A DNA stretch of 64,000 nt from Ailanthus altissimus (GCA_946807835.1 OX327706.1:21007001-21071000), one strand, 5' to 3'; shown: positions 46,797 to 59,729, counted from the first letter of the stretch. Notes: generated from the sequence alone by a model not told the origin. Program-made: numbers and translations.

Positions 46797-48826
46797 TGTT
46801 GGCTCCAAATCTAAGACACGTGAGTGTATGCATGTGCTATTGCGTTTATTACCTAAAATACGTATCAAATATAAATTTAAGTCGCGACGGAAGCGTGAAA
46901 CTTACAATAAATAAAATATATTAATCGCATTAATATATTTATAGGATAAAGAATACTCACCATAACGTGTAATGTTAAACACATATTTCTTTAGAGTTCA
47001 CATGGAGACTAACTTGTGTATAGTTCTAGTCACCAATTCGGTGGGCTTGATGAGCTAGAACAACAGCTCGATATCTAGCACAGGATTAACTCTTAATCTT
47101 AAAAATGACCGAGTATGTGTTTTCATCCTTTTCTCCAAAAGGATAAGAAATGAAGTATGAAGCAATTCATAATTGCTTCCATAACACTATAAGAAAATGA
47201 AATAATTTTATTTTTCTTTTTTTTTTCTTTTCTTTTTTTTTCTCCATTTCTTTCCTCTCAGGCAAATGCCCAAACACACATTAAATCACTTTTTTTCTCT
47301 TTCTCTTTATATATATAATAAAATATTAATATAATATAAACAATAATATAATAATATAATGGGTGACAACTATTTGGCACCCAAATATAATAATAATATA
47401 ATATAATAAGAGAGATTAATAATTATTTAACTATTAAATAATTATTATGTGAAATGACTATTTTGCCCCTCATAAATAGTTATCAAATCTACCCTCTAGT
47501 GGGTTCCATTAAATTCTATACTTAGGTAAACTCAACCAAGGGTTCACAATACGCTACGTGTCATTATATAATTAATAAATAACAATTATTGACTAATTGT
47601 TGTATTTAACACTTAAATTACTAGATTAAATACTTTAATCTAGCACGCTGCCCCAGTGCACAACGAGTACACTCCATATCGCAGGACTCCCTAGGTCCTA
47701 CGCCTGATTCGTCAAATGAAACTATTTCATGAGTCCGTGAGCAATGTCCTACACATACGTCACGGATATATAAATCAGCGCGTTGAACCATACAAGTTGA
47801 GGTTACAACGCATACGTATAATCCTTCCGTCATGATATTCTAGATGTGCAGGGATACAGATTATCACCGTCAAATTCCCAAGTGCTCATCCATGTCTTAT
47901 CTCCAGACTTGTATCTCACTGAATAATATGCACAAACTCTTTTGCCATATTGTTTCAACCTGGCGAAACTCTTTCTCGGGATGATTGCTTGTGGCCATAA
48001 GACTTTCTGAGATACAGTCTCGAAGCATCTAGATATCAAACTCTATATGGGAGCTAATGGATCCCATACCTGGACACCAGACTCCATAAACATTGAACCA
48101 TACCCAACGACACCCAACGATTACACCATGAAAGGTCTGTGACATGCGTGGAACCAAAGTATGGCAAATCACTTACAAGCCCACCGTGGCACTCAGGTCA
48201 AAGGACCACGTATACTACTCAACTCGAGAAGACCTTCAATTGACAGCTTACATTGGGTGTTTATCAGAGGCCCTCGTGATTCTGTCCCATATCTAGTCCT
48301 AAGTGAATACCTATATGTCAATACGAGCTTCAAGCTCACAGTCGGTTAGGAACGACCACTTATGTCCTATAGGTACGATATATGCTGATCTATATAAAAA
48401 GGTATCTACCGACAGACCCGCATTGGCAGAAATAGATCAATGACAATTATTTGAGAACATACTTACAAAACTAACATTTTCTGGCACCCGATTACAACTC
48501 TTGTAATTATGCAGTTACTAGTATATTCCCAGGTCTATGTCTCATTACAGACAAAGTTTCAACTCTTAGATCTTGTGAGTATTATAACCAGCTAACACTT
48601 AACTGTGCTAACATTTAACAATTATATCTCTCAGCGTGGCTAACTATGAGCCCTTATCTAAACTTCTTTAGATCTGAACCGAACTCCTTCAGATCTACAA
48701 TGTCTATAACATTACATTGCATAATACCATATAAATGGGTATTAGCGATATAATGAGAATGTACACTTGTATAAATACACAAGTATATGTACATTTAGGG
48801 ATTACATGTAAGCACCGACCCTAACA
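46797..48826 (-). mobile_element. Solo-LTR-like element, family X copy 3
   Basis: 2030 bp. On the minus strand it starts TGTTAGGGTCGGTGC and ends GGAGCCAACA. The flanks AAAAT and GAAAT (48827-48831) form a 5-bp duplication with one mismatch. It shares with copies 1 and 2 a long conserved block (47640-48450), including 'gccccagtgcacaacgagtac' and 'accatacaagttgaggtta'. No coding capacity or internal region. It is the best-preserved uninterrupted member. Confidence 0.82.
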
Positions 48827-48831
48827 GAAAT

Positions 48832-51460
48832 ATCTCTACTTGTGCTTTTGCACCTCTCATTGATTCTGACTCTCTACTTCACTCTTTTTCTCATACGTCT
48901 GACACATATTTGATCTCGTAATGACTCTTAATTGGTGTTCAACTCAAAATCATTTTTTAAACATATTTATGAATTGCCAAGTTTCAACCCAACTAAATTT
49001 AGTCCTAATAATATCTATAATTAAATATGTTCAAAATTATTTTTGTTTATATTAAAGTTTTGGAGCGAAAATGAAAAATCTTATTTATTAAAATATTTAA
49101 TTTATTATTCTCAAATTTTAACTGAACTTGAGTGGTTGAGTTTCCCTTATTAATCACTCGAGCTATGCTTGGGGCATAAAGTTAATTAATAAATAAATTT
49201 GGTTATTAGTTTTAAAAAAAACAAATGATAATGGTGAAGATTGTTCTTATCGATTTTGAGTAAAAAACAAATTGGTTAATTTTCTATTGGGGGTTTTGGT
49301 GGAGGTAGGTGGGTGGAGGTGAATGACTTCGAAGGATTCCTTGCAAATGTTAGATGGTAAATAATTTTTTTTCTGTTTAATAAAAAATAAACACAATAGA
49401 AGTCAGATCCTCTTGTTCATAATTACATGTATAGAGATAGAAGATTATCTCAATTCTTCGTTATGGCAGATTTTGAATTGATTGGCTGCAATCTTCTTTA
49501 CTATCTTCAATCTTCAAACTCAACGTGTATGGGCACGTGAATATTTTTTAATCTCTAAAAATACTAGTACCCAAATCTGAGAGAATTGTATTAATTAAAT
49601 TCTTTTCCTATGTAAGAATACGTAAAAAAATATTTTCTCTATATGGTTGTGGTGTGCTTTATTATTCAATACCTCTCATATATACAGAGATCTCTCTTGA
49701 GTATTTATAATTTGATTAGGATTAGAAAATTAGAATTTGATTAGGATTTGAAAATTAGAATTCAATTAGAATTTGAATTAGTAGAGAGACTGCAAGATCC
49801 ATGGGCTTCCTAACTCCAACTTAAAAGACATAGTCCTTATTTTCTCATAATACACCAATTCTTCTAAGTTAACCCTAAGCTATTCCACTAAAAGCCAATA
49901 ACTGTACTCTAGTAACCCATGTTATAAAGTAAAAATTCATTTAATTAAAACTCATTTTAATTAAATTAAGTTTTGTCTTTAGACCAATAATAACCACTTA
50001 ATTGACCATATTGATGTCCATAATTAAAGTTAGACTATGAAAAAATGTCTTACTTCTTTAATTATTTATTTGCCCCTAAATCACTTAATGATATAATAAT
50101 CACTTTTAATATGTCTATATTTGTAAATAAATATTATTATTCAATAAATAATTTATTGAATAAATTGTGGCCACAGATTCTAATAATCAAGTACTGCAAA
50201 CAACTTAGGTAGACATTAATTATTAGATTTCATCTTATAAATATATGTTCCTACAATCCATGAAATTATATCTTCAAGCTATCGAGGTTTTGACCGTTTA
50301 TTTGGATCTCACTCCGTGATAACTCAAAAGATACAATGCATGAATGTAAGTTCATTACCTACTCTAAATTAAGATCAATTAAACTTATTAAAGTTATTGT
50401 GAATTAAGATCTACGACATTCAATTAACCAGATCGAAATTTACAATAGTCCTATTCAATGTAATATATACACTAATTTTTTTACTTGAAATCTCTACTTC
50501 GATGATCAAGACAAATCATACACTATAAGAAGCAAAAGAATTATAACCTTATATAATGAAATGCCCTTTTTTCATTAATGATTATAAACTTTATTTAATT
50601 TATAAAAAATTTGTGATGTATACCCTTTATATTAACATCATATGTTTAATATATAAATTACATATTTTATAAATATGTACTCATCAATATATATTCAATA
50701 ATATGTATAAATAAATTTTATTTATTTAATAAAATATTATTATATATATTTTAAAAATATAAAATAATATAAAATATCTGACAGCAAATACTATTAAAGA
50801 ATTTCCACAATCCCCAATAATAGAAAGATATGAGAAATAACTTGTTGGAAAAAGTCGTCCTTTTCACTTGTGAAAGAAACAAATCTTTAAAACCCAAAAG
50901 AATTTGTTAAGATCTCTCACTGTTAATAGGAAAACAGATGCATATGCTTTGTGGGATTTGTCAAGGGGATTGGAGAATAGCAGAATAGTACTTTGGATGC
51001 ATATGATTCTAGCAATGTGTCTTCTTCTCCAAGGCCTAGGCCTGATCCGGAAATAAAGAGTAATGTAAGTTTCTGTAAGATTCTTTATTTCGCCCTCTTT
51101 TGGAATAACATGTACAGAGGAATTGCCTTACAAATGTTTTGCTTGAAATCAGAATTAAATACCATTGGTTTGTTGCAATGCTTTGGTCATCAACAACATA
51201 ACTAAGACTGATGTGATCCTTGGTAAATTTATCGGAAGGTCAAATTACGAGAATATTTACCAAAAGAGACTGGAAGTTGAAACTTGTTAGAAGTATTGCT
51301 TAAGATGTGATCAAATAGAAAATAGGACCTCAGCTAGCTTGAAATGCAAGGTTAGCAATCAATATGCAACAAATTGAAGCAAACTGTTATTGATAGGTTG
51401 ATTGCATTCTTGCATCAACTGCTGACTACTGAAATTGATACACACAGACTCGCCAGAATG
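48832..51460. other. Intergenic DNA downstream of the intact gene
   Basis: AT-rich. The part 49400-50560 has the look of an old repeat, but I find no ends, and no protein domain. 50990-51460 is immediately 3' of the intact gene and may include its 3' untranslated region. Confidence 0.45.
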
Positions 51461-53182
51461 CTAAGGATTTTGTTGGATGCCAAAATGTTTTCTTTCATCG
51501 AGTATTTTGATCCCTTGGTACCTTCCTAGCATCATGCAAGTGGCCATTGGATTTGTACCCGGGGATTCTTGAAAAGTTGACCCATCAATTACTCTCAATC
51601 CCTTAACTCCATAGACCCTGTAATCATTGTCAACAACTGATCCAACCGCACAACCGCCATGATAATGATAAAAAGTCCTTACGTTGTTCTTGCATAATTT
51701 TCTTAGCTCATTTGGGCTAGACATCAAATTTCCTTGGTGTTTAATCCCCAGGAATAGGGAAATTGATTCTGAATTTGCCACTTTCTGGAGCAATTGAACC
51801 ATCTTTACACATTCCTCCAAGTCGTTTTCTTTTGCTAGATAATTGAATTTCACTGAAGGATTCCTTCTGGGGTCTGTGTTGTTCAATTCAAGCTTCCCTT
51901 TAGAGGCTGGAAATGCAATCTTGGCAGAAATTGAAGTCGTTGATGAGTTGAGGCTAGTTAGCACAATCCCGCCTTCGATTATGAATCTGAAGTCATGTGC
52001 TATGCCCACAACCTGAGGTATGTCTGGTATACGTTTTTGCGGCATGGTGTCTACCACGACGATACGAACGCCAGGATTGTCTTGCATCCCTTGCCCAACC
52101 TCTTCCAAATCCACCGTCGTTGGGATGTTGAAATCTTTGAGGTGTTGATGAGGTCCAACGCCACTTAACAACAGGATTTGGGGACTGCTTATTGCCCCTG
52201 CTGACAAAATAACATCACCCCATCTACCTGACTTCTTCGGTTGATTCAGGTAAGATTCATGAATATCATTTAAGTTGCCATCGCTGTTAATGAACCTTAT
52301 GCCACGAGCTCTCTTCTCATTTCCCTTGCCGTTATCATCTAAGATAACATTTTTTACAGTTGCGTTCAGAAGAATAATGAGATTTTTAGGATTCCCTGCA
52401 TCTAGGAGATCAGCTGAGGTGTGTCTCTTTCCAAATTCATCAAAAATAGTGGCACCCACCTTCGTTCCCTCAATATGTTCCAAACTAAAACCATTAAAAG
52501 GTAAAATCCCTGCTTCAAGAAGGGCAAATTCAATAGCTGTCTGCCATGGTGTCAACTCATCAGGTTCAAAGACTATCTTCGATTCCACCCACTCATAAGC
52601 CTCGTTCACAAGCAGCTCATCCCACAAGGATCTTTCAACAAAATCCTTACTAGCTCTACTGTAAAACCCTCGATTTATGGCTGTCGATCCTCCAAGCACT
52701 CGTCCTCTAAGGTTCTGAACTCCATCCTCGGAGATGAAGCTATGAGCAACTGATGAGAATTCATCAGTTCGGATGAATAAGAGCCCGTTATAGCTTTTGT
52801 CTGTGATCCAGAGGTTTCCATAAGGCGATCCGCCTCGTTCTATCAACAGCACAGAGAACTTTTCGGATAATGTTGCGGCTAGCGGACAGCCGGTAGTGCC
52901 TCCCCCAACAACAATATAATCAAAGGACTTGCCTGACACTTCTTTGACATCGGAAGTCGTGTACGGGAGTCTTTTTCCTGTAATAAGAAAAGAACGAGAT
53001 AATTAATATTGTTATACGTGAATATTTGTCTTAGCTTTTAAATGTAAAAATTATGTTAAAAATCTTTTGAATCCGATACCGTGAGACAATGTAGAAGATG
53101 ACAGAGGTAAGTTTAGGATTAGTAGGGAGCAGGTAAAGCGTACGAGGAACCTAGGAGAACGAGCTATCTGTGTAAAATTCAT
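51461..53182 (-). CDS. (R)-mandelonitrile lyase-like GMC oxidoreductase, two exons
   Basis: Spliced model: exon 1 53182-53080, intron 53079-52978 (102 bp, GTATCG...TTACAG), exon 2 52977-51461, with the phase-1 junction reading GGA (Gly35). The product is 539 residues, near the family norm of about 540-570. Residues 1-32 look like a secretory signal peptide (basic start, then 'FTCSLLILNLPL'). The FAD-binding loop is GGGTTG at 59-64, followed by the GMC signature region 'NLRGRVLGGSTAINRG'. The second GMC signature is 'GAISSPQILLLSGVGP'. The C-terminal active site is 'HYHGGC' (His472/His474) and 'PGTNPMAT' (Asn510). Hydroxynitrile lyases of Prunus have a second His where Asn510 is, so cyanohydrin cleavage is doubtful and an oxidase-like role is possible. 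Family members are FAD proteins of the secretory pathway. No frameshift. It is the only intact host gene in the window. Confidence 0.9.
53080..53182 (-). CDS. Exon 1 of the mandelonitrile-lyase-like gene (signal peptide)
   Basis: 103 nt encoding 34 residues plus one base: start MNFTQIARSP, hydrophobic core FTCSLLILNLPL, then SSSTLSH. The exon ends CTCACG before GTATCG. Starting instead at the first in-frame start-like codon in exon 2 would give a protein without signal peptide and without ATG, so the spliced model is preferred. Confidence 0.8.
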
Positions 53183-53267
53183 TTGTGGTATTTGCGCTTT
53201 CTGAATGCAAGGCGAATACGAATCTTATCCTGGTGGCTCTATTATCATTGACTTTTCCTAAGGGTGA

Positions 53268-53298
53268 TATTTAAATCGATTAAGGTGGCGTGCACGTG
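53268..53298 (-). promoter_or_regulatory. Putative core promoter with G-box upstream of the lyase-like gene
   Basis: On the minus strand a TTTAAATAT box (53268-53276) lies about 90 bp before the ATG at 53182. A perfect G-box CACGTG (53293-53298) lies just upstream. Positions fit a plant core promoter. Function is inferred only. Confidence 0.4.
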
Positions 53299-53299
53299 T

Positions 53300-55660
53300 A
53301 GTGCTTCCCTTTTTTTTTTTCTGATAATAATACTGCTGCCCTTTTGATATTCTTCAAAAAAATAGTGCTATTTTTATTTTTTAAAGTATTTTTATAATTA
53401 TTAAATGAGAGAATTTGAACTTTGATCTCAGTAAAAAGATGCACTTATAAAAAAATACTGTCATTTTAATAAGCTTTCATGTAAAAAAAAAAAAACTATT
53501 TCAAGAGCAGAAGACGTGAAAATAACCAAAAAAAAAAGAAAGAAATCTAGTCACACCCCGCAAATCTTATACTTTATGAAGATGTTGAAGTCAAGATCAT
53601 GCTTAGTAGTTGTTGAGCAATTATTTTGACTAAGAAAATCCATGTTAAATGATTTCATTTTATCCCTTAAATCATTACATGAACAGTAGGTAGGAAGTCT
53701 AAGGAAACCCCCCCACAAAGTCTTTACACATTTTTTTAAGGTCACCGAGTCTAATCTTGATTCAAAATATTTAGGAGACTTTATGCATATTATACTAATT
53801 ATTTAGAATAATATTATGTTTTTTCAATTTTAATTCTAAAATGATGGTTAATTTGTTGACTTGTGATTAATTTTTCTCAATTAGTTAGTTTTATTTGTTG
53901 TGCAATAGTTATTTTTATGAAAAATTAAAAACGCCAAGCAAATATTATAAACAGGAATTTTCTCTTTATCGAAAGAATTTATGAAATTTTAAACTAGATC
54001 GTAATTAGTGATTGGTGAGATGAAGCTACATCTTCATCATACAATTTATTTATTTTTCTCATTATAATCCTGATATGAGAAGTATTCGAACAGCAGAAGT
54101 TACTAGGGCTTTGCTCAGAATTTTAAGGTTCGGTCTTTTTTATGGACCAAAGCTGAGAAATTAGATATGCCCAGCCCATGTGGTCGAAACCAAAGACTTA
54201 TTTTGTGAATCAAAGCCCAAGTACCGAACCAAGTCGCTGGTTTTCAAGTGGAATGGATTATGGACTTAACATGGATATAAAGATAGAGCTAACAATATGT
54301 ATCCGATTCGTTTCAGATATATTTGATTGAATTTTGATAATATTTACTTTTTTTGAAAAATCATTAAATTAAATGTAATATCATTGATAAAATTAATAAT
54401 ATTATATAATAAATTTTTTGATTTAAAATTAAAAAATTATCAAAACGCTATACAAAGATAAGATAGATTTATTATGATTTACTTGAACCTAGTACTCTTT
54501 CATAAAGAAATATAGATAAAAACTATAACATGAGACTATTTAAACAAGATCACAGCTTTTATTAAAAACAAGAAAATTTTATTAAAATAATTCGTCTCGT
54601 AATTTTTTATAAATTTTTGAATAGATCTCAAATAATATCTTGTGACCCTCGTACATCTTTACTACATAAGAAATTCTACCAAAATTTCAATACAATTTTT
54701 CCTATTTTTCAAACATACACCTACAACTTAAAAATCAACAATTGCACAGTATTTTTAAACTTCTCATTTCTCATCAAGTTACATTTATGTAATCTATCAA
54801 TTTACAAGTTCAAGCATCTAATGAAACATTAACAACCTTTATAGTATCAAATATCTTAATAATATAATGCAAATTTAAAATCAAATATTCTCATATAAAT
54901 GTATCACCTGAAAAATAAATGATTGCTCGCTCAACCACACAGTTCATCTTCTAATATTAACTCCAATGAGTTGATTAATTTTTATAAACTTTTAAGGGAA
55001 AATATATATAACAAAAATAGGGTGAGCACTAGACTATATATTTTTTTTTACTAAAATACTTTTTCTTGTTTCATACTTAGTTAACTATACTAATATAATA
55101 TAGAGAAATCATTTTACAATGCACTAAATTCACAGATGCAATATTTAAAAAAAAAAATTATATAACTGAAAACCTTGTAAAATTCTCATTTTGTAACTGA
55201 AAATTTTATAAAATTTTCTTTTATATATGTATTTGAAAATTTTATAAAATTCTCATTTTATCTACTAATAATTACTGAGTTAATAAATTAAAAATTATAC
55301 TATTAACTGAAAATACACATTAATCAAGTACCTAGAGAATTAGTTAGTCATACACTCAATATAACTATTAACACACAGACAAAATAATAATAATAAGTTG
55401 GTCATTCACTTGACGATTCTACATCGCATAAGCAAAGCAAATATTTTTGTTGGTCGTACACGCATACACAGAATTATGCCCCCAAAAAGTTAGGCGATCA
55501 AATATATGGCTGAAAGCCTTTATATATGCTTGAATAGATCTCAAAGACCTATATCTGAATCTACAACTGAATAAGGAAGGGAGGCAACTTAAAAACTAAT
55601 AATTGAAATTAGATTTCTATAATCAATATGAAGAATAATAGCTCAACTAAAATAATTAGT
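53300..55660. other. Upstream region of the lyase-like gene and intergenic DNA
   Basis: AT-rich with no further exon recognised. It includes flanking segment copy C (53900-54290). TTAGT at 55656-55660 is the left duplication of the next element. Confidence 0.5.
53900..54290. repeat. Flanking segment, copy C of three
   Basis: Aligns with 16920-17280 and 45915-46130. Shared items are 'tctctttat', the 'tta...gatga' block, 'actagggctttgctcag' and, with copy A, 'cgctggttttcaagtgga' near 54235. It lies 0.7-1.1 kb upstream of the intact gene's ATG. Confidence 0.6.
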
Positions 55661-56444
55661 TGTTGGAGATTTTGTGATTTAATAATTTTGTATGGATAAG
55701 AATTGAGATGAATATAAAAAAAAGTCACAAGAAATCTAGAACTTGTGAGATATGTATAAAAAAGTCTAGGACGTGTGGGACAAAAAGAAAAAGCGAAACA
55801 GGACTCGAAGACGCAAAGAAAGCAAAGAAAAAGCATGAAAGAAGGCACCAGGGTTGAGCACTGCGAAGTTCAGACTAGAAGCTCAACGTCGCAGTGCCGA
55901 GAGCTATACACTCAGCACCGTGGCACCAGAAGCGATAGGGAGTCCATTTTTTTATTCGAATTTTGAGTTTTAAAAAGTTTTGGATTTCCAAAACAAGTGA
56001 ACTATTACTCCAATAAAGAATATGATTAGTAGGCATGAAATAACTATTATATAAACATTTATAAACTCTTTAATTGAGATCAAGCATTAAAATAAAGACT
56101 CTAAGAGAGGGGAAGAACTGGTAGACACTAAGTGCTTGTGTGTGCTAAGGTAGAACCGTTATTTAGGTGGTCATTGCTCGTGGTAGAGGAATGGTACATT
56201 AAACATTATGTCCTTTTGAGGGTTCTTCATTGAGTTTTCCTTGTAAGAGAGGTTATGATCCTTGGATCCACTGTAGACATAGGTAGTTGGCCGAACCACG
56301 TAAGATTGTGTTGTACTCTTTTATATTATGCTTTGAATTCTTACTATTTTGCTTGATAAACAGGTTATTCCATGGCGCAAAGAGGTTAGGATTTTAGGTT
56401 GAACTCGGGATTCTTCGCTTTAACCTAACTACAAGATGAAGAAG
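55661..56444 (+). repeat. 5' LTR of the deleted copia element (3' end lost)
   Basis: Starts TGTTGGAGATTTTG and aligns with the 3' LTR up to 'ctttaacctaactacaag', then jumps straight to the gag start 'atgaagaaggcagc'. The terminal 'ttcctccctcaaca' and the primer-binding site are missing, so a deletion removed the LTR end and leader. Confidence 0.85.
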
Positions 56445-57480
56445 GCAGCAATCAAGTAAGAAATAGAGAAGTTCAATAGGATGAATGATTTTAATATTTG
56501 AAGGAAGAATGTTAGGGCTCTACTAGTGAATGAAGGGTTAGACTCAGCCTTGAAGGAAGCCAGCTCCTTAACTAACGAAGAGACAACAATCTCAAAGTCC
56601 GGTTAGAAAGATTGGGATACAATTCAGAAAAAGGCTCACAGCACCATAATCTTAGCGTTGAGTGACGAAGTATTAAGGGAAGTTGGTGATGAAAAAATTG
56701 CTTTGGAGCTATGGAGGATACTCGAGGCATTATACATGAAAAAGTCTCTTGCAAATAGACTTCTTGTAAAGAAGAAACTGCATCAACTAACAATGCACGA
56801 GGGATCTTCATTGAGGGGCTCACATTGACGAGTTCAACAAGATCATCATAAGTGTTTAGCAATTGGGTATCAAGACTGAGAATGAAGACAATGCCATAGT
56901 CTTGTTAAGTTCGTTGCCCAAGAGTTATGAGAGCTTTGTGGATATGCCGTTGTATGGTAAGAAGTCCTTAACGATGAATGATGTCAAGGCATCATTGAAC
57001 TCAAAAGAATTAACAAAGAGATCTGAGTTCGAGAGAGGAGCAACATTGCTTGTACAATGGAGGAAGAGCAACCAATTAAAGAGGAGATCCAAGAAGTGTT
57101 TTCTTTGTAATAAGAAATGACACTTTGTAAAGGATTGTTCGAAATTAAAAGTCTAAGGAGAGTGGGCTGCAATTGGTACTAGAGAATATACCGAAGTTAT
57201 AGATAGATTGGTAGTCTTAAGGGGAAAGTACGCTGGTAAATGAATACTAGATTTGGGGTACAGCTTCCATATGTGTCCTGACAGATCAATATTTATCAAC
57301 TATAAAACCAAGAAAGGTAAAGCTATAATGGGGAATGACATAACTTGTGAGATTATGAGAGTTGGTGACATAAGGCTGAGGATGTAAAGTTGAGAAATTA
57401 GGGACTTACATAGTGTAAGGCATGTTCCTAAACTGAGGAGGAACTTGATATCCCTAGGGAAGCTCAATGAAGAAGGGTAT
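56445..57480 (+). pseudogene. Copia gag and protease remnant
   Basis: Pieces in several frames show copia-type gag of the UBN2 type ('KFNRMNDFNI', 'ALSDEVLREVGDEKIALELWRILEALYM', 'VLLSSLPKSYESFVD'). A CCHC knuckle CFLCNKK*HFVKDC follows at 57097-57138, where a stop replaces the usual small residue before His. A protease-like 'ILDLGYSFHMCPDR' near 57245-57290 (D-L-G instead of D-S/T-G) is followed by 'NLISLGKL' of the gag-pre-integrase region. Several stops and shifts make it non-functional. Confidence 0.85.
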
Positions 57481-57717
57481 TCTATTGGAACGAAAAAAAA
57501 AACTGAGAGTAGAGAAATGACCTATAAGGTTTGAAGGTGAAAAACACAATGAGAGGCTCTATGTGCTTACTGAGATGGATATGAGTAGCCCAACGCGGAG
57601 TGTTGGGGTAATGCAAACCACTAGCAACATCCAAACCGTGCTCACCGAGGCGATGAGGGTCGTAAAAGAGTGCAACACATCCATATACTATGCAAGATGC
57701 ACAAATGCTTTTGGAGA

Positions 57718-57809
57718 CCAAAGTCACTAGCCTGGGGAAAGTTAAGTCTTGGTGGAGACTTAACCAAAGTCACTAGCCCGGAAAAAGTTAAGTCTTGGTG
57801 GAGACTTAA
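57718..57809 (+). repeat. Tandem 46-bp repeat near the 3' end of the copia internal region
   Basis: Two units start at 57718 and 57764, each 'ccaaagtcactagcc' ... 'agtcttggtggagacttaa'. 'Ggtggaga' resembles the sequence often found shortly before the polypurine tract of plant copia elements. Confidence 0.85.
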
Positions 57810-57896
57810 CTGGACTCAAATCTAGGTGATAAAGTATTGGTGTAGATCGGATCCAGAAGCATTTTTATTTGGAAGATTTTAAATCAATGAAGGGTT

Positions 57897-58734
57897 TGTT
57901 AAAGATTTGGTAATTCAACAATCTTGTGTGGACAAAAATTAAGATAAATATCAAAGAAGAAAGTCACAAGAAGTCTAGAACGTGTGGGACACATATAGAG
58001 AAATCTAGAGCATGCAAAACACGAAAGGGGAAGTAAAATGGGACTCGAAGAAGCGAAGAAAGCAAAGAAAAAGCGTGAAAGAAGGCATCAGGACTGAGCG
58101 CCGTAGCGCTCAAACCAGAAGCTCAGCACCGCAATGTCAGGCTCGATACACTCAGCGTCGCGGCGCTGAGACCTGAGCTCCGCGGCACCAGAAGCGACAG
58201 GGAGTCCATTTTTTATCCGAATTTTGAGTTTTGGACTTCCAAAACAAATGGACTCTTACTTTAATAAAAAAAATAGAGTTAGCAGGCACAAAATAACTCT
58301 TATATAAATGTAAACCCTTTAGTTGAGATTAAACATTAAAAAAGAAACTCTAAGAGAAGGGAAGAATTTGATAGACACTAAGTGCTTGTGTGCGCTATGA
58401 TGGAACCGTCGTTTGAGTGTTCATTACTCTTGATAAAGTAAGGGTGCACTAAATATTAGGTTTTTTTTTATGGTTCTTTATTGAGTTTTTCTTATAAAAT
58501 CTCTAGGGAGTTAATAAGAAAGGTTAGGATCCTCAATTTCACTGTAAACGTAAGCAATTGGCCGAATCACGTAAAATTATATTGTAATTTTTTATATTTT
58601 GCTTTAAATTATTACTATTTTACTTGATAAACAGGTTATTTCGATGTGCAAAAAAATTAGAGTTCTAAGTTAAACTCGGAGTTCTTTACTTTAACCTAAC
58701 CACAAGAGAGAGAATGACAATTCCTCCCTCAACA
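57897..58734 (+). repeat. 3' LTR of the deleted copia element
   Basis: 838 bp starting TGTTAAAGATTTGG and ending CCTCAACA before TTAGT. Preceded by 'aatgaagggtt' as polypurine tract. GC-rich modules at 58095-58195. Confidence 0.88.
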
Positions 58735-58739
58735 TTAGT

Positions 58740-59729
58740 TAATATCAAAATAGATATTACTAAAATTTGATTTTTTTTTAAATTTACAATTTGACTTTCA
58801 AAACAACATTTATTTCATAATAAATATAACATTATAAATATTATAAGATCAATGTTCTCTTTAAAAATAAAAAATAATATCAAATAATTCTTTTAATTAT
58901 TACAACAAGTTAAAATTAAAAATAGTTCTTCTAAAACTAATGATAACTACTGTTAACTTAAAATAAAATTTCTAAAATTGATCAATAAATTTAATCCTCA
59001 ATATCATATAAAAAATAATAATAGTACTCCGATAAAAATAAAAGATTATTGCTTCTAAACGAAATAAAATTGCTTCAAGTGTTTTCAAGTCTATTTGTTC
59101 GTTCCTTCAGCAAGATCTACAACATAAATTAATAATAAAATGATTATAATTTTATTAATTTAAACAAGAAACTAAAATCTATTTCTTCGTAATTTGTAAT
59201 TAGTTAACATAAACTCTATCATATAAATAATATTTGACTCGTAACTGTAAGTAAGGAAATTCTTTTTTTTTTTATAGAAAACATATATATATAATAAATA
59301 AATATATTATTTCACTTACAAACCTCATGTGCATTAATCTAATTTATGTAAAGAGTCTTTTCTATAATAAGGTTTCGACTTATAAGCTCAAAGCAGATTT
59401 AGTATTCCTTGATACAAATTATAGAGTTTTTCTTCTTGAGGTCCTATATGATGATAATAATAACAATTTAAACTAATAAAATATTATAAATTCAAATTTA
59501 AGTCATAACTTAAAGCTTAGAGTTTTTATAAACCTTTCAAATTCAACCACTGATACTCTCCTGATTTTTTGTATGCATTAAAAGATATCCACTTATCATC
59601 AAAATAAATATATTATTTTTGGGATATTATTAATTATCAAATGAAGGAAATCTAAATTTATACCCCTCAAAATCTAAATTATAAAAACTCTAAAATTAAT
59701 TAATTAACATAAGAGAAAATAGACATTCA
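58740..59729. other. Unassigned AT-rich DNA
   Basis: No gene recognised. It may include a further, unrecognisable part of the old chromovirus LTR to its right. Confidence 0.45.

Larger units (their letters stand above)
55661..58734 (+). mobile_element. Internally deleted copia element
   Basis: 3074 bp with exact TTAGT duplications at 55656-55660 and 58735-58739. It has a 5' LTR (55661 to about 56444, its 3' end and primer-binding site deleted), a broken gag and a start of protease/gag-pre-integrase. There is a large deletion of integrase, reverse transcriptase and RNase H, a 46-bp tandem repeat, and a 3' LTR (57897-58734). It is a non-autonomous relic of the same LTR family as 20840-36900. 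Confidence 0.9.

Noticed and set aside
49400..50560. Possible old LTR-like repeat
   Set aside because: The composition suggests one, but I could find no terminal TG/CA pair, duplication or second copy in the window.
52275..52598. 107-codon plus-strand ORF
   Set aside because: Antisense shadow of the mandelonitrile-lyase-like gene.
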